Origin: Rehmannia glutinosa
Lineage: Eukaryota; Streptophyta; Magnoliopsida; Lamiales; Orobanchaceae
DNA: 64,000 nt
NCBI GenBank assembly: GCA_016081115.2
Contig: JABTTQ020001799.1
Coordinates: forward strand, 124,001 to 188,000
Direction of reading: 5' to 3'
Shown here: in pieces, positions 45,941 through 57,473 of the stretch
Numbering within the stretch: position 1 is the first letter of the stretch
Layout: each line of letters begins with the position of its first letter
Translations under genes and position numbers: made by a program
Notes under the pieces: generated by a model
What the model saw: only the letters and a program-made list of their open reading frames with translations
Told to the model about the DNA's origin: nothing
Database searches by the model: none

Positions 45941-47230
45941 GAAGTCGAGTTCACCATCGGTGTTACCGGGGCGCCCGATTGCCGAACACCGTATGGAATG
46001 GCTCCTCTTGAGTTGCAAGAGTTGAAGACGCAATTACAGAAACTGATGGATGTGGGATTTATCCGACCGAGTACGTCTCCGTGGGGAGCACCTATGCTAT
46101 TTGTCAAGAAGAAAGATGGCACATTAAGACTATGTATAGATTATCGTTGTCTTAATAGCATGACCATCAAGAACAAATATCCCCTCCCGAGGATAGACAA
46201 ACTGTTTGATCAACTTCAAGGAGCGACGATGTACTCGAAGTTTGATTTACAACAAGGATATTACCAACTGAAGATCCGCGAAGAAGACATTTCCAAAACT
46301 GCATTTCAAACTCGATATGGACACTACGAGTTTGTAGTGATGCCTTTCGGTCTAACGAATGCACCAGCAGCATTTATGGACCTGATGCATCGAGTCTTTC
46401 AACCTTATTTGGATCAATTCCTAGTGATATTCATTGATGACATACTCGTATACTCTAAGTCTACAGAAGAGCATGAACGTCATCTGAAAATTATTTGGGA
46501 GACACTACGAGAGCATAAGTTGTATGCCAAATTCAGCAAGTGCGAATTTTGGCTAAGTAAAGTCGCGTTCTTGGGACATATAGTATCCAACACCGGGATC
46601 GTCGTAGATCCTTCGAAGGTACAAACAGTGGTTGAATGGAAACAATCCGAATCTGTAATGGAAATCAGGAGTTCCTAGGACTAGCTGGATATTATCGAAG
46701 ATTTATCCAGGACTTCTCCAAGATAGCCGGACCGCTCACTCGACTAACCCAGAAGCAAGTCAAGTTTGAGTGGAATGACAAGTGCGAAGCTAGTTTCCAA
46801 GAGCTGAAGAAACGACTTACTATAGCTCCAGTCTTAGCTCTTCCAAAGGGAACAGAAAACTTTATCGTCTACAGTGATGCATCAAAGGAAGGACTAGGAG
46901 CAGTGCTCATGCAGGAAGGAAAAGTCATCACTTATGCATCACGAAAACTCAAGCCGTATGAAGCCAATTATCCAATGTATGACTTGGAATTGGCAGCGAT
47001 AGTGTTCGCGTTAAAGAAATGGAGGCACTATCTCTACGGAGCAACATTCACAGTTTTCACTGATCATAAGAGCTTGAAGTATCTATTCTCCCAAAAAGAT
47101 CTCAATCTGAGGCAACGGAGATGGATGGAGTTGATTGAGAACTATCACTTTGATATTCAATACCATCCCGAGAAAGCTAACTAGTAGCTGACGCTTTGAG
47201 CAGAACGGCGAGCTTAGCCAGACTTATGAT
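45941..47230 (+). pseudogene. pol: E7 reverse transcriptase and RNase H
   Basis: DVGFIRPSTSPWGAPMLFVK, LRLCIDYRCLNSMTIKNKYP, then FVVMPFGLTNAPAAFMDLMH and LVIFIDDILVYSKS with the catalytic box (46425-46460) form an unbroken 226-codon RT. A shift near 46660 leads to the connection (FLGLAGYYRRFIQDFSKIAG) and RNase H (FIVYSDASKEGLGAVLMQEG; DLELAAIVFALKKWRHYLYG; TDHKSLKYLFSQKDLNLRQR). A TAG at 47182 ends it just before the usual LSR motif. Confidence 0.9.
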
Positions 47231-48776
47231 TCGAGAGTAGGAATCATTAGAAGAGCTGAGCAATTGGAATCGACGAGAACAATATTGATTTCATGTGCTA
47301 ATATTTCGGTTAAACCCGTCTTTGAATGAGATCAGGGAAGCACAAGAGAAAGATGCACATCTTCAGAAACTGAAGGAAAAGATATTTAAAGGAGAGAGAT
47401 CAGAATTCTCGGTACCTGAAGATGGAGTTATCAGATTCCAGAATTGAGTTTGTGTACCGAATAACGAGCAGATTAGGAATAAAATCCTAGCAGAGGCACA
47501 CCGTTCGAAATACACTATACATCCTGGAGGAAACAAGATGTATAAGGATTTGAAACGGAGTTATTGGTGGGTAAACATGAAGAACCACGTAGCGGAGTTC
47601 GTTGCGAGATGTTTAACTTGTCAACGAGTAAAAGCAGAACACCAACGGCCATCTGGTTTACTACAACAGTTGAGAATTCCCGAATGGAAATGAAAACACA
47701 TAACGATGGACTTCGTGAGGGATCTACCAAAGACCAATAGAGGCCATGATGCTATTTGGGTAGTTGTAGACCGACTCACGAAATTTGCACATTTCTTACC
47801 CATCAAGAAAAAACTGCGACTTGCGAAAACTTGCACGAGACTTATATCGAGAGATCATGCGACCGCATGGAGTACCGATCGACATAGTATCGAGACGAGA
47901 CCCGAGGTTTGTCTCCAGATTTTGGAAGTGCTTGCACGAAGAATTGGGTACCTCGCTAAGTTTAAAGACAAAGAAGACATCCACAAACCGATGGGACGAT
48001 CGAGCGAACAATTCAAACCCTTGAAGATATCTTTGCGAGCCCGCACGTTCGATTTCCAAGGAAGTTGGGATTCGCACTTACCATTAGCCGAGTTTGCCTA
48101 CAATAACAGCTATCAGGCCACAATTGGGATGGCACCCTACGAGGCATTATATGGGCGAAAATATAGATCCCCACTACACTGGGAGATTGATGACCAATGG
48201 ACTCCGAAATAAAAACGAAAGTCGCCCTCGATTCCAAAGGTCGACTTAGTTCAGGAGGCCATGAAGAAGGTCAAGCTGATCAAGGAGCGGATTCGCACAG
48301 CTCAGAGCCGCCAAAAGAGTTATGCGGACAAGAGAATAAAGGATTTCGAATTTGAAGTCGGAGATGAAGTATTTCTCAGACTCTCACCACGGAAAGGATT
48401 GATCAATCCGAAGAAACGAGGCAAGTTGAGTCTGAGATATGTTGGACCTTACAAGATTTTACAGAGAATCGGGAAGTTAGCTTACCGACTCGAGTTACCA
48501 GCACCATATGCGGGAATGCACGATGTATTCCACATATTGAGATTGAAGAAGTATCAACCAAATCCCGAACATATCATCACTCGTGATACTCCTCCTCTAA
48601 TGGAAAATATATCCTACACCGAGAGGCCAATCCGGATCATTGATTAGCAGATACGACAGTTGCGTAAGAGAGAAACTCCGATGGTTAAAGTGGTGTGGCA
48701 GAACCACAACCGAGACGAAGACGCAACGTGGGAGATGGAAGAGGACATGAGGAATCAATATCCAGAACTATTCTGA
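47231..48776 (+). pseudogene. pol: E7 integrase with chromodomain
   Basis: AEAHRSKYTIHPGGNKMYKD and RCLTCQRVKAEHQRPSG give the zinc region (47490-47655). ITMDFVRDLPKTNRGHDAIW carries the first Asp (47700-47760). The second Asp region is shifted, and FAYNNSYQATIGMAPYEALY follows (48090-48150). The 48261-48647 frame has KLSLRYVGPYKILQRIGKLA. After a TAG, MVKVVWQNHNRDEDATWEME (about 48680-48740) is the chromodomain, ending near 48776. At least five breaks. Confidence 0.85.
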
Positions 48777-48800
48777 AGAGAATTTGGGGACCAAATTCTT

Positions 48801-48815
48801 TTAAGGAGGGGAGGA
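48801..48815 (+). other. E7 polypurine tract
   Basis: TTAAGGAGGGGAGGA directly precedes TGTGAAGCC of the 3' LTR. Confidence 0.88.
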
Positions 48816-51800
48816 TGTGAAGCCCCCGATTTTTCCGAGCATGTAATTGATTCTTTTTGTCGACTATGTATTTGATCGACTATTTTACCGCGTCACTTTG
48901 ACGGGTAATTATTAATGATATATATATTTTGCAATTTAATTCATTTTATTTATTACTTGTGATCATGATCATTTATTAGTTCTATTTGGCATTTATGATC
49001 ACTTGATTGATCATTATTACTATTTTTGTATTTATTAGTCACCTTAGAATTTTAAGAGACTATTTATTTTAGAGACTTTTACCTTATAGAATTAAGAATT
49101 TGATTTAGTATAAGTGATCTTGAGACTTATAAGTGATCAAGGAAATCACTAATTATTTTGGAGATTGATATATTTCAACTATTATCATCAAATTTGGGAC
49201 AAAAACAAATATATGGAATTACCAATTTGCCCCTATAGTGGACGACCATGATGAGATTTTTGGAGTAGAAATATCATCCAACTGTTGTACACTTACACCT
49301 TATATTAGTCATCTTGTGTATAATTATACTATTAATTCAAACATTATACACATCATCTTATACATAAATTTTTTATTATTAAATTTCCCAACATGTTGGA
49401 GTCTTTCCAACATTCCATTCAAACCCATCTCATGCCCATACCTTTGACTTGCATTTTGTCTCCCATGCAAGAAGCAAAATTCAAGACACAAAATTAAACA
49501 AAAAAATCTCTCCCCCTCCCTCCAAAGTGGACGACCAATATGGCCAATTTTAACAAAAAATTTCATTTTTCATCCAACACATTTTAATTCTCAAGCAAAT
49601 CCTCCTTCTCTCTAACCTCTCTCTAAATATCATTCACATCTTCAAATCTTCAAACACCAACTCTTCACATCTTCAAACCTTCAAACATAAGTTCTTCATA
49701 TCTTCAAGTACCACTTCTTCACATCTTCAAAAATTCAAACACAAGTTCTTCACATCTTCAAGTCTACCTTCATACCTTCAAGAACATCTTCTTCCTAACA
49801 TCAAACACACTTTCTTTCTCCAAACATCTAAACCAAAACAAACAATCTTTCTACTTAAAAACAAAAAAAATTCGAACCCCTCCCTATCTCAAGGTAAGAA
49901 ATTTCACTCCTCAATTCAACTTAAAATCTTACTACTCATCACCTACTCTTTTTAATTTAAGTTTGAATTTTGGATTTTGAGGTACTTAGAAGACCACTTG
50001 AAGACATGCATGCATGGTGGTGAAATTAGAAGACTTGAAGAATAATTCGTAGAGAAATTGGACTACAAGGTAAGAATTGGACACTAGAACCATTATTTCT
50101 TCTTCTTCCTATTTTTTTCAAATTTTAACACCCCTTTTTCATTTTTGGGAAATAGGGGCTGACCTTAGGTGATTTTGGAGTTGAACCAAAAATTCCAAAT
50201 TTGAAGCTTCAACTAGTTCAAATCACCTACTATACAAGGTAAAGTGTAGTCTTTCCAATTTTCTTATCTTCTTCTTTTCTCCTTAATTTTTCTCTCATTT
50301 TTCTAACTCCAAAATTTTGATATTTCTTGACTTAGGGGCTGACCTAAGTGACCTCATCCAAAGTTGTGAAATTTATCCTTTTATTTCACAACTTTCCAAT
50401 TTTAAGGTTGGTGGAAAAATTCTTTCAACTTCTAGGTGCTTTTGTTAAAATGCATGTAGAGTTTTGATCATGAGCACTTGAGATATATAATTTATGTATT
50501 GCATGACAATTTTGTGTATCAAGTCATGAAATTTCTCAAGTGTTGCTCAAAATTGCTATTTATTGAACTTTAGGTGCATGCATGTACAATTTAATGTTCT
50601 ATGTGATGAATTCTTGTATGAATTGGACATGCATGTGTATGATCTTTGAAATCCATGTTTTGGATGACTTATAACCTGGACAAGTTGAGCATAATTGATT
50701 AAATTTTAATTTTGGACTTAAAAATGCAAAAATGGAAAGTTGGTGGACTAAATTGCAAGAAATTAAAACTTAAGGGACCCCTCTGCAAATTTCGAATTTT
50801 GGGACTGTACTCAGGTTCAAAAATAACTTTTGGACATTTTAATAAAGTTTTAATATTTTTAAGATAAATAAAATCAATGTTTAAAAGCCCAAGGACTAGA
50901 TTGTCAAATTTTAGAAGTTTGAGGGCTACTTTGTAATTTTTAAAACTGTACCAGACCTTAATTTTAAAATTTGAAATTTTAACTCTTAATGGACTAGAAA
51001 TGACATATTTTAAATGTATTCCAAAAATCCAAGTGTTTAGAGCTTGGAAAGTAATTTTACTAAAATTGAGGGACCGAATTGTAAAAGATTAAACTTGAGG
51101 ACCCAAATGAAATTTCCAGGACTTATACAGCCCATGTACCTGGAATTACTAATTTAACTATAACTTAATTATATTTTGGACCCAAGATTCAAATTTCATA
51201 ACAATTGGACCCCTAAAAGCCTTAAAGGCAATTATTTCAAAATGGGACAAAAATGAGATTTTCAAAAGTTAAAGGACCTACACTCATTTCTTTTTAAAAC
51301 TTCTTTTGTCCCAATATCCTACTAACCTTAGTGACATTTTCCAACTAGAATCACGTTAAAAGCCCTTCCGATTTGTGAGTTCTGATTTTTTTAAACTTAA
51401 GGTCCGAAATAACAATTTTAACAAATTTGGGGCCAATGTGAGATATTTATATCGACCTCAAAACTTTAGAAACCTAAATCTCTGAACAATTTAGAGATTT
51501 TTGGAACTGACCTCATAATATTTCAAGGTCGGGATATTTATTTATTCAATTTTTAACCCCAAAAGTATTGGTTTTTACAAAACGGAGCTAATTGTAAATT
51601 TTCTTTTTATCAAGGACCTAACTCAAATTATTTCCTTTTACTAAAACAGCCCTGGACCCTCTGAATTTAATTATTAATTAAAATATTTTATTTTCTCAAA
51701 AACCCCTTGACTTATCGGATCGTCTCGACCAATTAATACCCGATCGCGGAGCGACTTCCTCGTCTTGCGATTTTGAATCTATAACGGGACTTATGTTCCA

Positions 51801-53037
51801 CCTAATCTTTCAAGATATCGAAGATTGCTTATCCTTCTGATAATCGTCTTCATCCAATAACTCCACCAACGCCATAATTGCCACCCGCATTTTTCGAAAA
51901 CATTCCTGAACTGCTTCCCTGAATCAATAATACTCATTGCTGGTTGACTACGAACTTGTTTTTACTTTCTGCTGAGTCAACTTGGTGTGTCGAGCTCACG
52001 AGTCGGAATGGATACGTCGGGGATAGAACAGGCAGCTCGGCTACTATTCCACTCTCGGCCCCATCGCCCTAATCCCCATGGCGAGGGACGAGTTTGTCGA
52101 GGGAAGCGGGTCGTAGTACTTGAGGTATAATCACGATTATGACAAATCCGAGCCTTGCTAGCTCCGGTGTGGATTTTGTCTTTGCCTATGGAGCGATAAG
52201 GTGACAGGTCTTGGACCATCTTGCTCGGGGAATTACAAGGAAGAACCAAGGAATCGTTGTCTGATCCACACGATTCTGGAGTTAATCGAACCCATTTGGT
52301 TGGCGCTACAAATCCGTACGCAACCACTACTTGTATTGCATTGGTTGGCGCTACAAATCCGTACGCAACCATTATTTGTCTTGCATAGGATTGGCGTTAC
52401 TTTTCGTGCGCAATCCTACCTGTCTTGCCTGAATCACTTAGTGCTTGTGTGACCACGAACTGTTTTCTTAAACTGTATAAGTATATTACTTAAATATTTT
52501 ATCACGACGCTTGTGGACTGTGTGTGATTCATGCATCATATATCACGCGTTTTCATATAACTGTTTTCTCGCTTTAACTATATATTGTGCCACACTTGCA
52601 CACGATCACCCCATCCACTGAGATTTCTATCTCATCCCCACCTGTTTTCTAACCTTTAGATAAGGACTTCGTTGAAGATGCTGAACCGACTACGGACTGA
52701 GCCCTTGTACCCCGTCTGTTGGACTCTCTATCTTTTATTGTTGTTGTTGCTGGACTTGTTTCTTGTTATTGTTGTTGGACTCTTTTATTTTCTTTTCATT
52801 CCGGTCTGTAACTGAAGGGCGTAGGACCCTTTGACTATTAAGTCGTTATCTTTAGTTGATTTTCGGGGATGTAATTCGGATAATTGTGGGACTGTAAGTT
52901 GTAATTTGTACCTTGTTATTTTATTTCCGCTGCTATTTGACTCTGTTTCTTTGGGTTTTCATTGATATTCGTCTAGACTTTTGGTTTATTTGTATTTAAA
53001 TTGTGGATCATCGTCGCGTCCCGTTTGGGGCGTGACA
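48816..53037 (+). repeat. E7 3' LTR, full length 4222 bp
   Basis: A long LTR without recognisable ORF. A CTTCA-rich strand-asymmetric stretch at 49610-49830 repeats CACATCTTCAAA-like units, and a 45-bp hairpin repeat lies at 52294-52430. GTGATCATGATCA palindromes occur near 48958. The 5' copy lacks two blocks present here. Confidence 0.92.
52294..52430 (+). repeat. Three 45-bp tandem units, each with an inverted repeat
   Basis: The units start near 52295, 52340 and 52385. The first two contain GGTTGGCG...CGCAACC; the third has GGATTGGCG...CGCAATCC. The arms change together, so pairing is kept. Absent from the 5' LTR because of its second deletion. Confidence 0.75.
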
Positions 53038-53042
53038 AACCC

Positions 53043-54126
53043 GAAGATCAATTTCGATCCCGGACCTATTTACGGCCCCTGACTAGTTCTTCTACATATA
53101 TATAAATGAAAACACTCACGTGAAATATTATATAAAGACAAGAATTAAAAATCCCTACCTCAACTGTTATTTGTAAATCCTCGTAGAACATAAAAGTGAT
53201 TATTCTAATCCTTGTGATTCTCGATTCCTACATATATAATAAAAATATAATTAATAAAATATATAAAGAAATTTTGATGGTTTTAGAAAGGAATTTAAAA
53301 TATTGAAAGAAATTTGAGATTTTGGGTTTAGGCTTGAAAAAGGGCTAGAAATAAGATTTGGTCAAATCCTAATTCAAGTCAACCATCAATTTCCCTCTTA
53401 GAATCTACCACAGCCCAAAGGAGACTCCAATTTTTGAACTTTAACCCAAATAATATCATTTGCAGCCCACTAAACAAATCCCACAAATCCCCCTTTTTAT
53501 TTTTTCCCTCTTCTTCCCACTTACTCTCTCTCTAACTCACTATCTCTTCTTTTAATGGTTGGTTTCTTTTCTCTTTTTGTTTTTCTTTTAAACTGGGCTA
53601 TGGTACTGGAGTCATATGACTGAAAATCTGGGACTGAAAATTTCAAATGTTCTCCGGTAGGTGTCGGCCAAAACAAATAGATGAAAAAAATAATGGGTGT
53701 GGTTTGGTTCTGATTTTTATTTTTTCCTTAGAGATGATATAAAAATCTCACCTTTTTCTTTTCTTCTTAAAGTCTGTGGAAACCAATTTGGGAAAAAATG
53801 GGATTTATAGAGGAATTGGAGGTTTCAGATTTAATCCACTTCTTTACGTTAAAAAAATGAGTTTTATGACCCTTTTCATATTCTTCATTAAATCTAAGAC
53901 TTTAGGCTTTCCAATTTCCAAAACTGATAAAATTGCAATTAAGAGGACTAATTATTGTAATTATATTCTGATAATAATAAAAGTTGATAAAAAAAATTAA
54001 TATTTAAGGGTTAGAAACCCTAATTGTAAATCTTCCCCAAATCATAAAATTAGGGTTTTAAATCCCCAATTGAATCTAATTGTAAACCCTAATTATAATT
54101 TACCCCTAATTTTTGTGGATATTACA
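53043..54126 (-). repeat. E6 5' LTR, outer fragment
   Basis: It continues the LTR after E7 and its second target copy (53038-53042), starting GAAGATCAATTTCGATCC and ending GATATTACA beside AGGTC. With 40561-40966 it makes about 1490 bp, against 1484 in the other LTR. Confidence 0.9.
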
Positions 54127-54131
54127 AGGTC

Positions 54132-55059
54132 AAACACATATTTTCTCTGAGAGGAAGATTCCTCTCTTGCTTCTCATTATTTCCACTCCTAGAAAATACT
54201 TGAGAGATCCCAAGTCCGTTGTCTAAAAGTGGGAGTGGAGGAACGACTTTAGCTCTGAAATCCCGACACTATCATTCCCTGTAATTACAATATCATCAAC
54301 ATAAACAACCATCAAAATTATCCCATGCTCAGAGCGCCTGTAAAACACCGAATGATCAGATTTACATCTTATTAAGCAATATTTTAGAATGATCTGACTA
54401 AATTTGTCGAACCAAGCCCGAGGACTCTGTTTCAAACCATATAAGGATTTGCAAAGATGACATACTTTCCCATACTCCCCCTTAGCAACAAAACTAGGCG
54501 GTTGCTCCATATAGACCTCCTCTTGAAGAAAACTATGAAGAAAAGCATTTTTAATGTCTAATTGGTGCATAGGCTACTCAAAAGTGGCTGCAAGAGATAT
54601 GAACAGCCGAACAGAAGTGAGTTTGGCCACAGGAGAGAATGTCTCAGAGTAATCAGTGCCATACGTCTGTGCATAGCCTTTAGCGACAAGTTGGGCTTTA
54701 AGACGAGCCAGAGAACCATCAGGATTTACTTTAGCGGTGAACAATAATTTACACCCAATTGCCTTTTTGCCAACAGGTAAGTCTACCAAAGTCCAAGTGC
54801 CATTATGGTCAAGTGCATTCATTTCCTCAACCATAGCAGCACGCCAACCAGAATGGGCCAAAGCTTCACCAACAGTTTTAGGAATAGAGATAGAATCTAT
54901 TTTTACAATAAAGGTACAAGAAGAAGCAGACAAATGGTCATAGGAAACAACAGAAGTAATAGGATAGGTACATGTTCGTTTACCTTTCCGAAGAGCAATG
55001 GGAAGATCATCAAGAGGATGAGAAGGTGGTACAGGATCTTCCACCAAAGCAGCAGGCAA
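54132..55059 (-). pseudogene. pol: E5 reverse transcriptase
   Basis: EALAHSGWRAAMVEEMNALD, LARLKAQLVAKGYAQTYG, QLDIKNAFLHSFLQEEVYME and the catalytic MVVYVDDIVITG (54263-54300) are in order. A TAG at 54574-54576 stands where copia RTs usually have Trp, and a shift near 54223 precedes the last part, which continues as a FLGVE-type segment up to the E6 insertion at 54127. One stop and one shift are the main defects, so this is one of the better preserved RTs in the window. Confidence 0.85.
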
Positions 55060-56059
55060 AGGACATGAATCTGCCTCAACTGTTGGAGTTGGTTGTTGGC
55101 GTCGAGTGTAGACCTGAGTAACCGTGGGTCAAGGAGCTGGTTGAGACATTGGGGAGGGAACAACAGGAACAGAGTAGACCAAGACATCATCATCCCCCTC
55201 CGAACGAGGTACCACAGAAGCAGAAAAGTATGGGAGTTGTTCATTGAATGTAACATCCCAAGACACAATATAGCAATTGAGTGTAGGAGAAAAACAACGA
55301 TATCCCTTTTGCACACGAGAGTACCCGAGGAAGACATATTTGAGTGACTTGGGATCTAGTTTGGTGAGATGAGATCTCATATCACGAACAAAGCATGTGC
55401 TATCAAAAATCTTAGGTGCGATTGGCAAAACAGTTTTGTCAGGAAACAGGATAGAAAAAGGGACAACATTGTCTAAAATCACTGATGGCATACGGTTAAT
55501 GAGGAAACAAGCAGTGGAGACAGCATCAGCCCAAAATGGTTTAGGAACATTCATGTGAAACAATAAGGCTCGAGCAACCTCAAGGAGATGCCGATTCTTT
55601 TGTTCGACAACACCATTTTGGGCTGGTGTGCCGCACAAGAAGTTTCATATAAAATACCATGTTGAAGCATATATGACTGAAATGTAGTAGACAAGAATTC
55701 TTTAGCATTGTCACTGCGTAGCGTTTGAATATGTGTAGAAAACTGAGTTTGAATTTCAGCACAAAAGGAAGAGAAATGATGAAATACTTCAGAGCGAGTT
55801 TTCATAAAATAAATCCAAGTAACACGAGAAAAATCGTCAATAAATGTAACAAAATATTTGAAACCAACTTAGAGGACACAGAACAAGGACCCCAAACATT
55901 AGAGTGAACTAATCTAAAAGGGGACGCTCGCTTATTTATTCTAGGGCTTAAATGTACACGAGAATGTTTGGCAAACTGACACGACTCACAAAATAAAGAT
56001 GATATAGAAGACAACTGAGGACACAACTTCTTGAGACTTTGGAGAGAGGGATGGCCCAG
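55060..56059 (-). pseudogene. pol: E5 integrase
   Basis: RLGHPSLQSLKKL and CESCQFAKHSR (55965-56059) form the zinc region, split by E8 just before the RLGHP motif. The core follows with VHSNVWGPC (first Asp changed to Asn), LRSDNAKEF (second Asp, about 55720) and NGVVEQKNRHLLEVAR with the Glu (about 55575-55620). The C-terminal part has KYVFLGYSRVQKGYRCF. Two frame changes occur (near 55805 and 55640) and a TGA ends the frame at 55129. Confidence 0.83.
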
Positions 56060-56064
56060 GCGAC

Positions 56065-57473
56065 TGTTCGCCTTATTTTTTAGTTTCACCGCAAGTGTAC
56101 GGTGCAGTTTATAGAATAGGTTTAGCAAGGTCGAATCCACAGGGACTAATAAACTAATATACTAAGTATTGGATTATAATAGCCTTATTTTTATCTAGAC
56201 TATCGAAATTTGAAGGATTGGTTTTGTTAATACTAAAGCAAAAATTAATCCTAAAATAACAAAGAAAAGAGCGATTGAAAGATCAAGTATAAATGAAAGG
56301 ATTCCTGGGTTATGGTTTCAGTTGATATCCCCCTTTTATTATCAGATTAATCAAACCAAAGTTAAGCGTATTCTTCTCTATAGACCAATCACAAAAGTAA
56401 TTTACCCTCTCTCTCGTGATGTATGTAAAAGTGTTGATTGGAATATCTATGCTAGCATCTCTACTCAACATGAGATATCCAACTCCCAAAAGATCAAAAG
56501 ATTAAAAGGCCTCACGAATATTCACAGACTTCTCAATCATGCAAGCTTTTCATGTCAAGTACTCATAGATCTAATATTGAAACTCATCTGTTCGAATTAT
56601 GAATCAATATATCAAAACAAGTTAAACCAATAGCTTTTTGATAAAACATGAATTAAAGCAAAGTACTTGAATAGGGTTGGAAAACATTAACTTTGATTGC
56701 AACGAATCATCAAATAAAAGTATCCATTAACCTACTCCCAAACCCGGGAATCACAAAGTGTTTAGCTAGACATAGAAAAGAAATAATCCATAGACAAATT
56801 ATTAATGTTCATGTCTAAACTAATTGAAAATAATGATAGTGGAATGAGTGAACTCGGGGATGATGACGATCTCTCGATCTATCTTCAATCCTCGAAGGTG
56901 TGGTTGCGGTCTTGATCGATCTCTCGAATCTCGGTGGGGAATTGCTCTTTTCTCTGCTTTCTAGGGCAAAATTCAGCGTATCCCTGTTTGTGGCCGCCTC
57001 GGGTCTATTTGTACTTCGTTTGGGTCGAAACCTAGTTGAAAACAAGTCAAACTTTGTTTTTCCCGCAGAGGAGCATGGGCCGTGCCATATGGCACGCCCA
57101 ACCCGTGCTGGTAGCCGCAAGAATTGTTCAGATCATAGAGGGGAGCACGGACCGTGCTCTTTGGCACTGGCTGCCCGTGCTACATGTCGAACCTTGTGGC
57201 CTAATGTCTGGGTTGAGCACGGGTCGTGTTGTATGGCACGGGCTGCCCGTGGACTCAACTCCAACTTCATACTTCACATCAAATATTGGCGATTGCAATG
57301 CTCCAAATTATTGCCAAAATGCTACAATTATCTATAATTTCCTACAAAACGAGCAAAGCGTAATCCTTTTCCATAAAACAGGAATATAACCTTATTTACT
57401 CATATAATGCATGCATATCAACACATTCTAGCCAAGATTAAGCCCAAAATACATGCAAAATGCATGTCAATCA
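56065..57473 (-). repeat. E8 3' LTR (1409 bp)
   Basis: Closely matches 62281-63738. It lacks about 70 bp present there (63450-63520) and has one complete GCACGGGC module that the other copy has partly lost. The purine tract AAGTTTGGGGGT (element strand) adjoins at 57474-57486. Three GC-rich modules lie at 57065-57255. Confidence 0.9.

Larger units (their letters stand above)
40967..53037 (+). mobile_element. E7: Ty3/gypsy chromovirus with 4.2-kb LTRs, inserted in an LTR of E6
   Basis: The ends TGTGAAGCC...GGGCGTGACA and a perfect AACCC duplication (40962-40966, 53038-53042) define it. The right LTR is 4222 bp; the left is 1986 bp because of two internal deletions. Order on the plus strand is primer site, coiled-coil extra ORF, gag, protease, RT, RNase H, integrase, chromodomain, purine tract. 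Many stops are of the CAA/CAG/CGA-to-stop type. It is the last insertion in this branch of the nest. Confidence 0.93.
33707..54126 (-). mobile_element. E6: Ty3/gypsy chromovirus inserted in E5, hosting E7
   Basis: TGTAACGCC...GATATTACA ends and a perfect AGGTC duplication (33702-33706, 54127-54131) define it. The 3' LTR is 33707-35190. The 5' LTR is 40561-40966 plus 53043-54126, with E7 and its target copy between. Own length without E7 is about 8.35 kb. Order on the minus strand is primer site, extra ORF, gag, protease, RT, RNase H, integrase with chromodomain, purine tract. The chromodomain and RT suggest a Tekay/Del-like lineage. Confidence 0.93.

Noticed and set aside
56322..56633. 103-codon ORF in the E8 3' LTR, repeated at 62505-62849 in the 5' LTR
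   Set aside because: Present in both copies only because LTRs are duplicates; antisense to the element and without domain.
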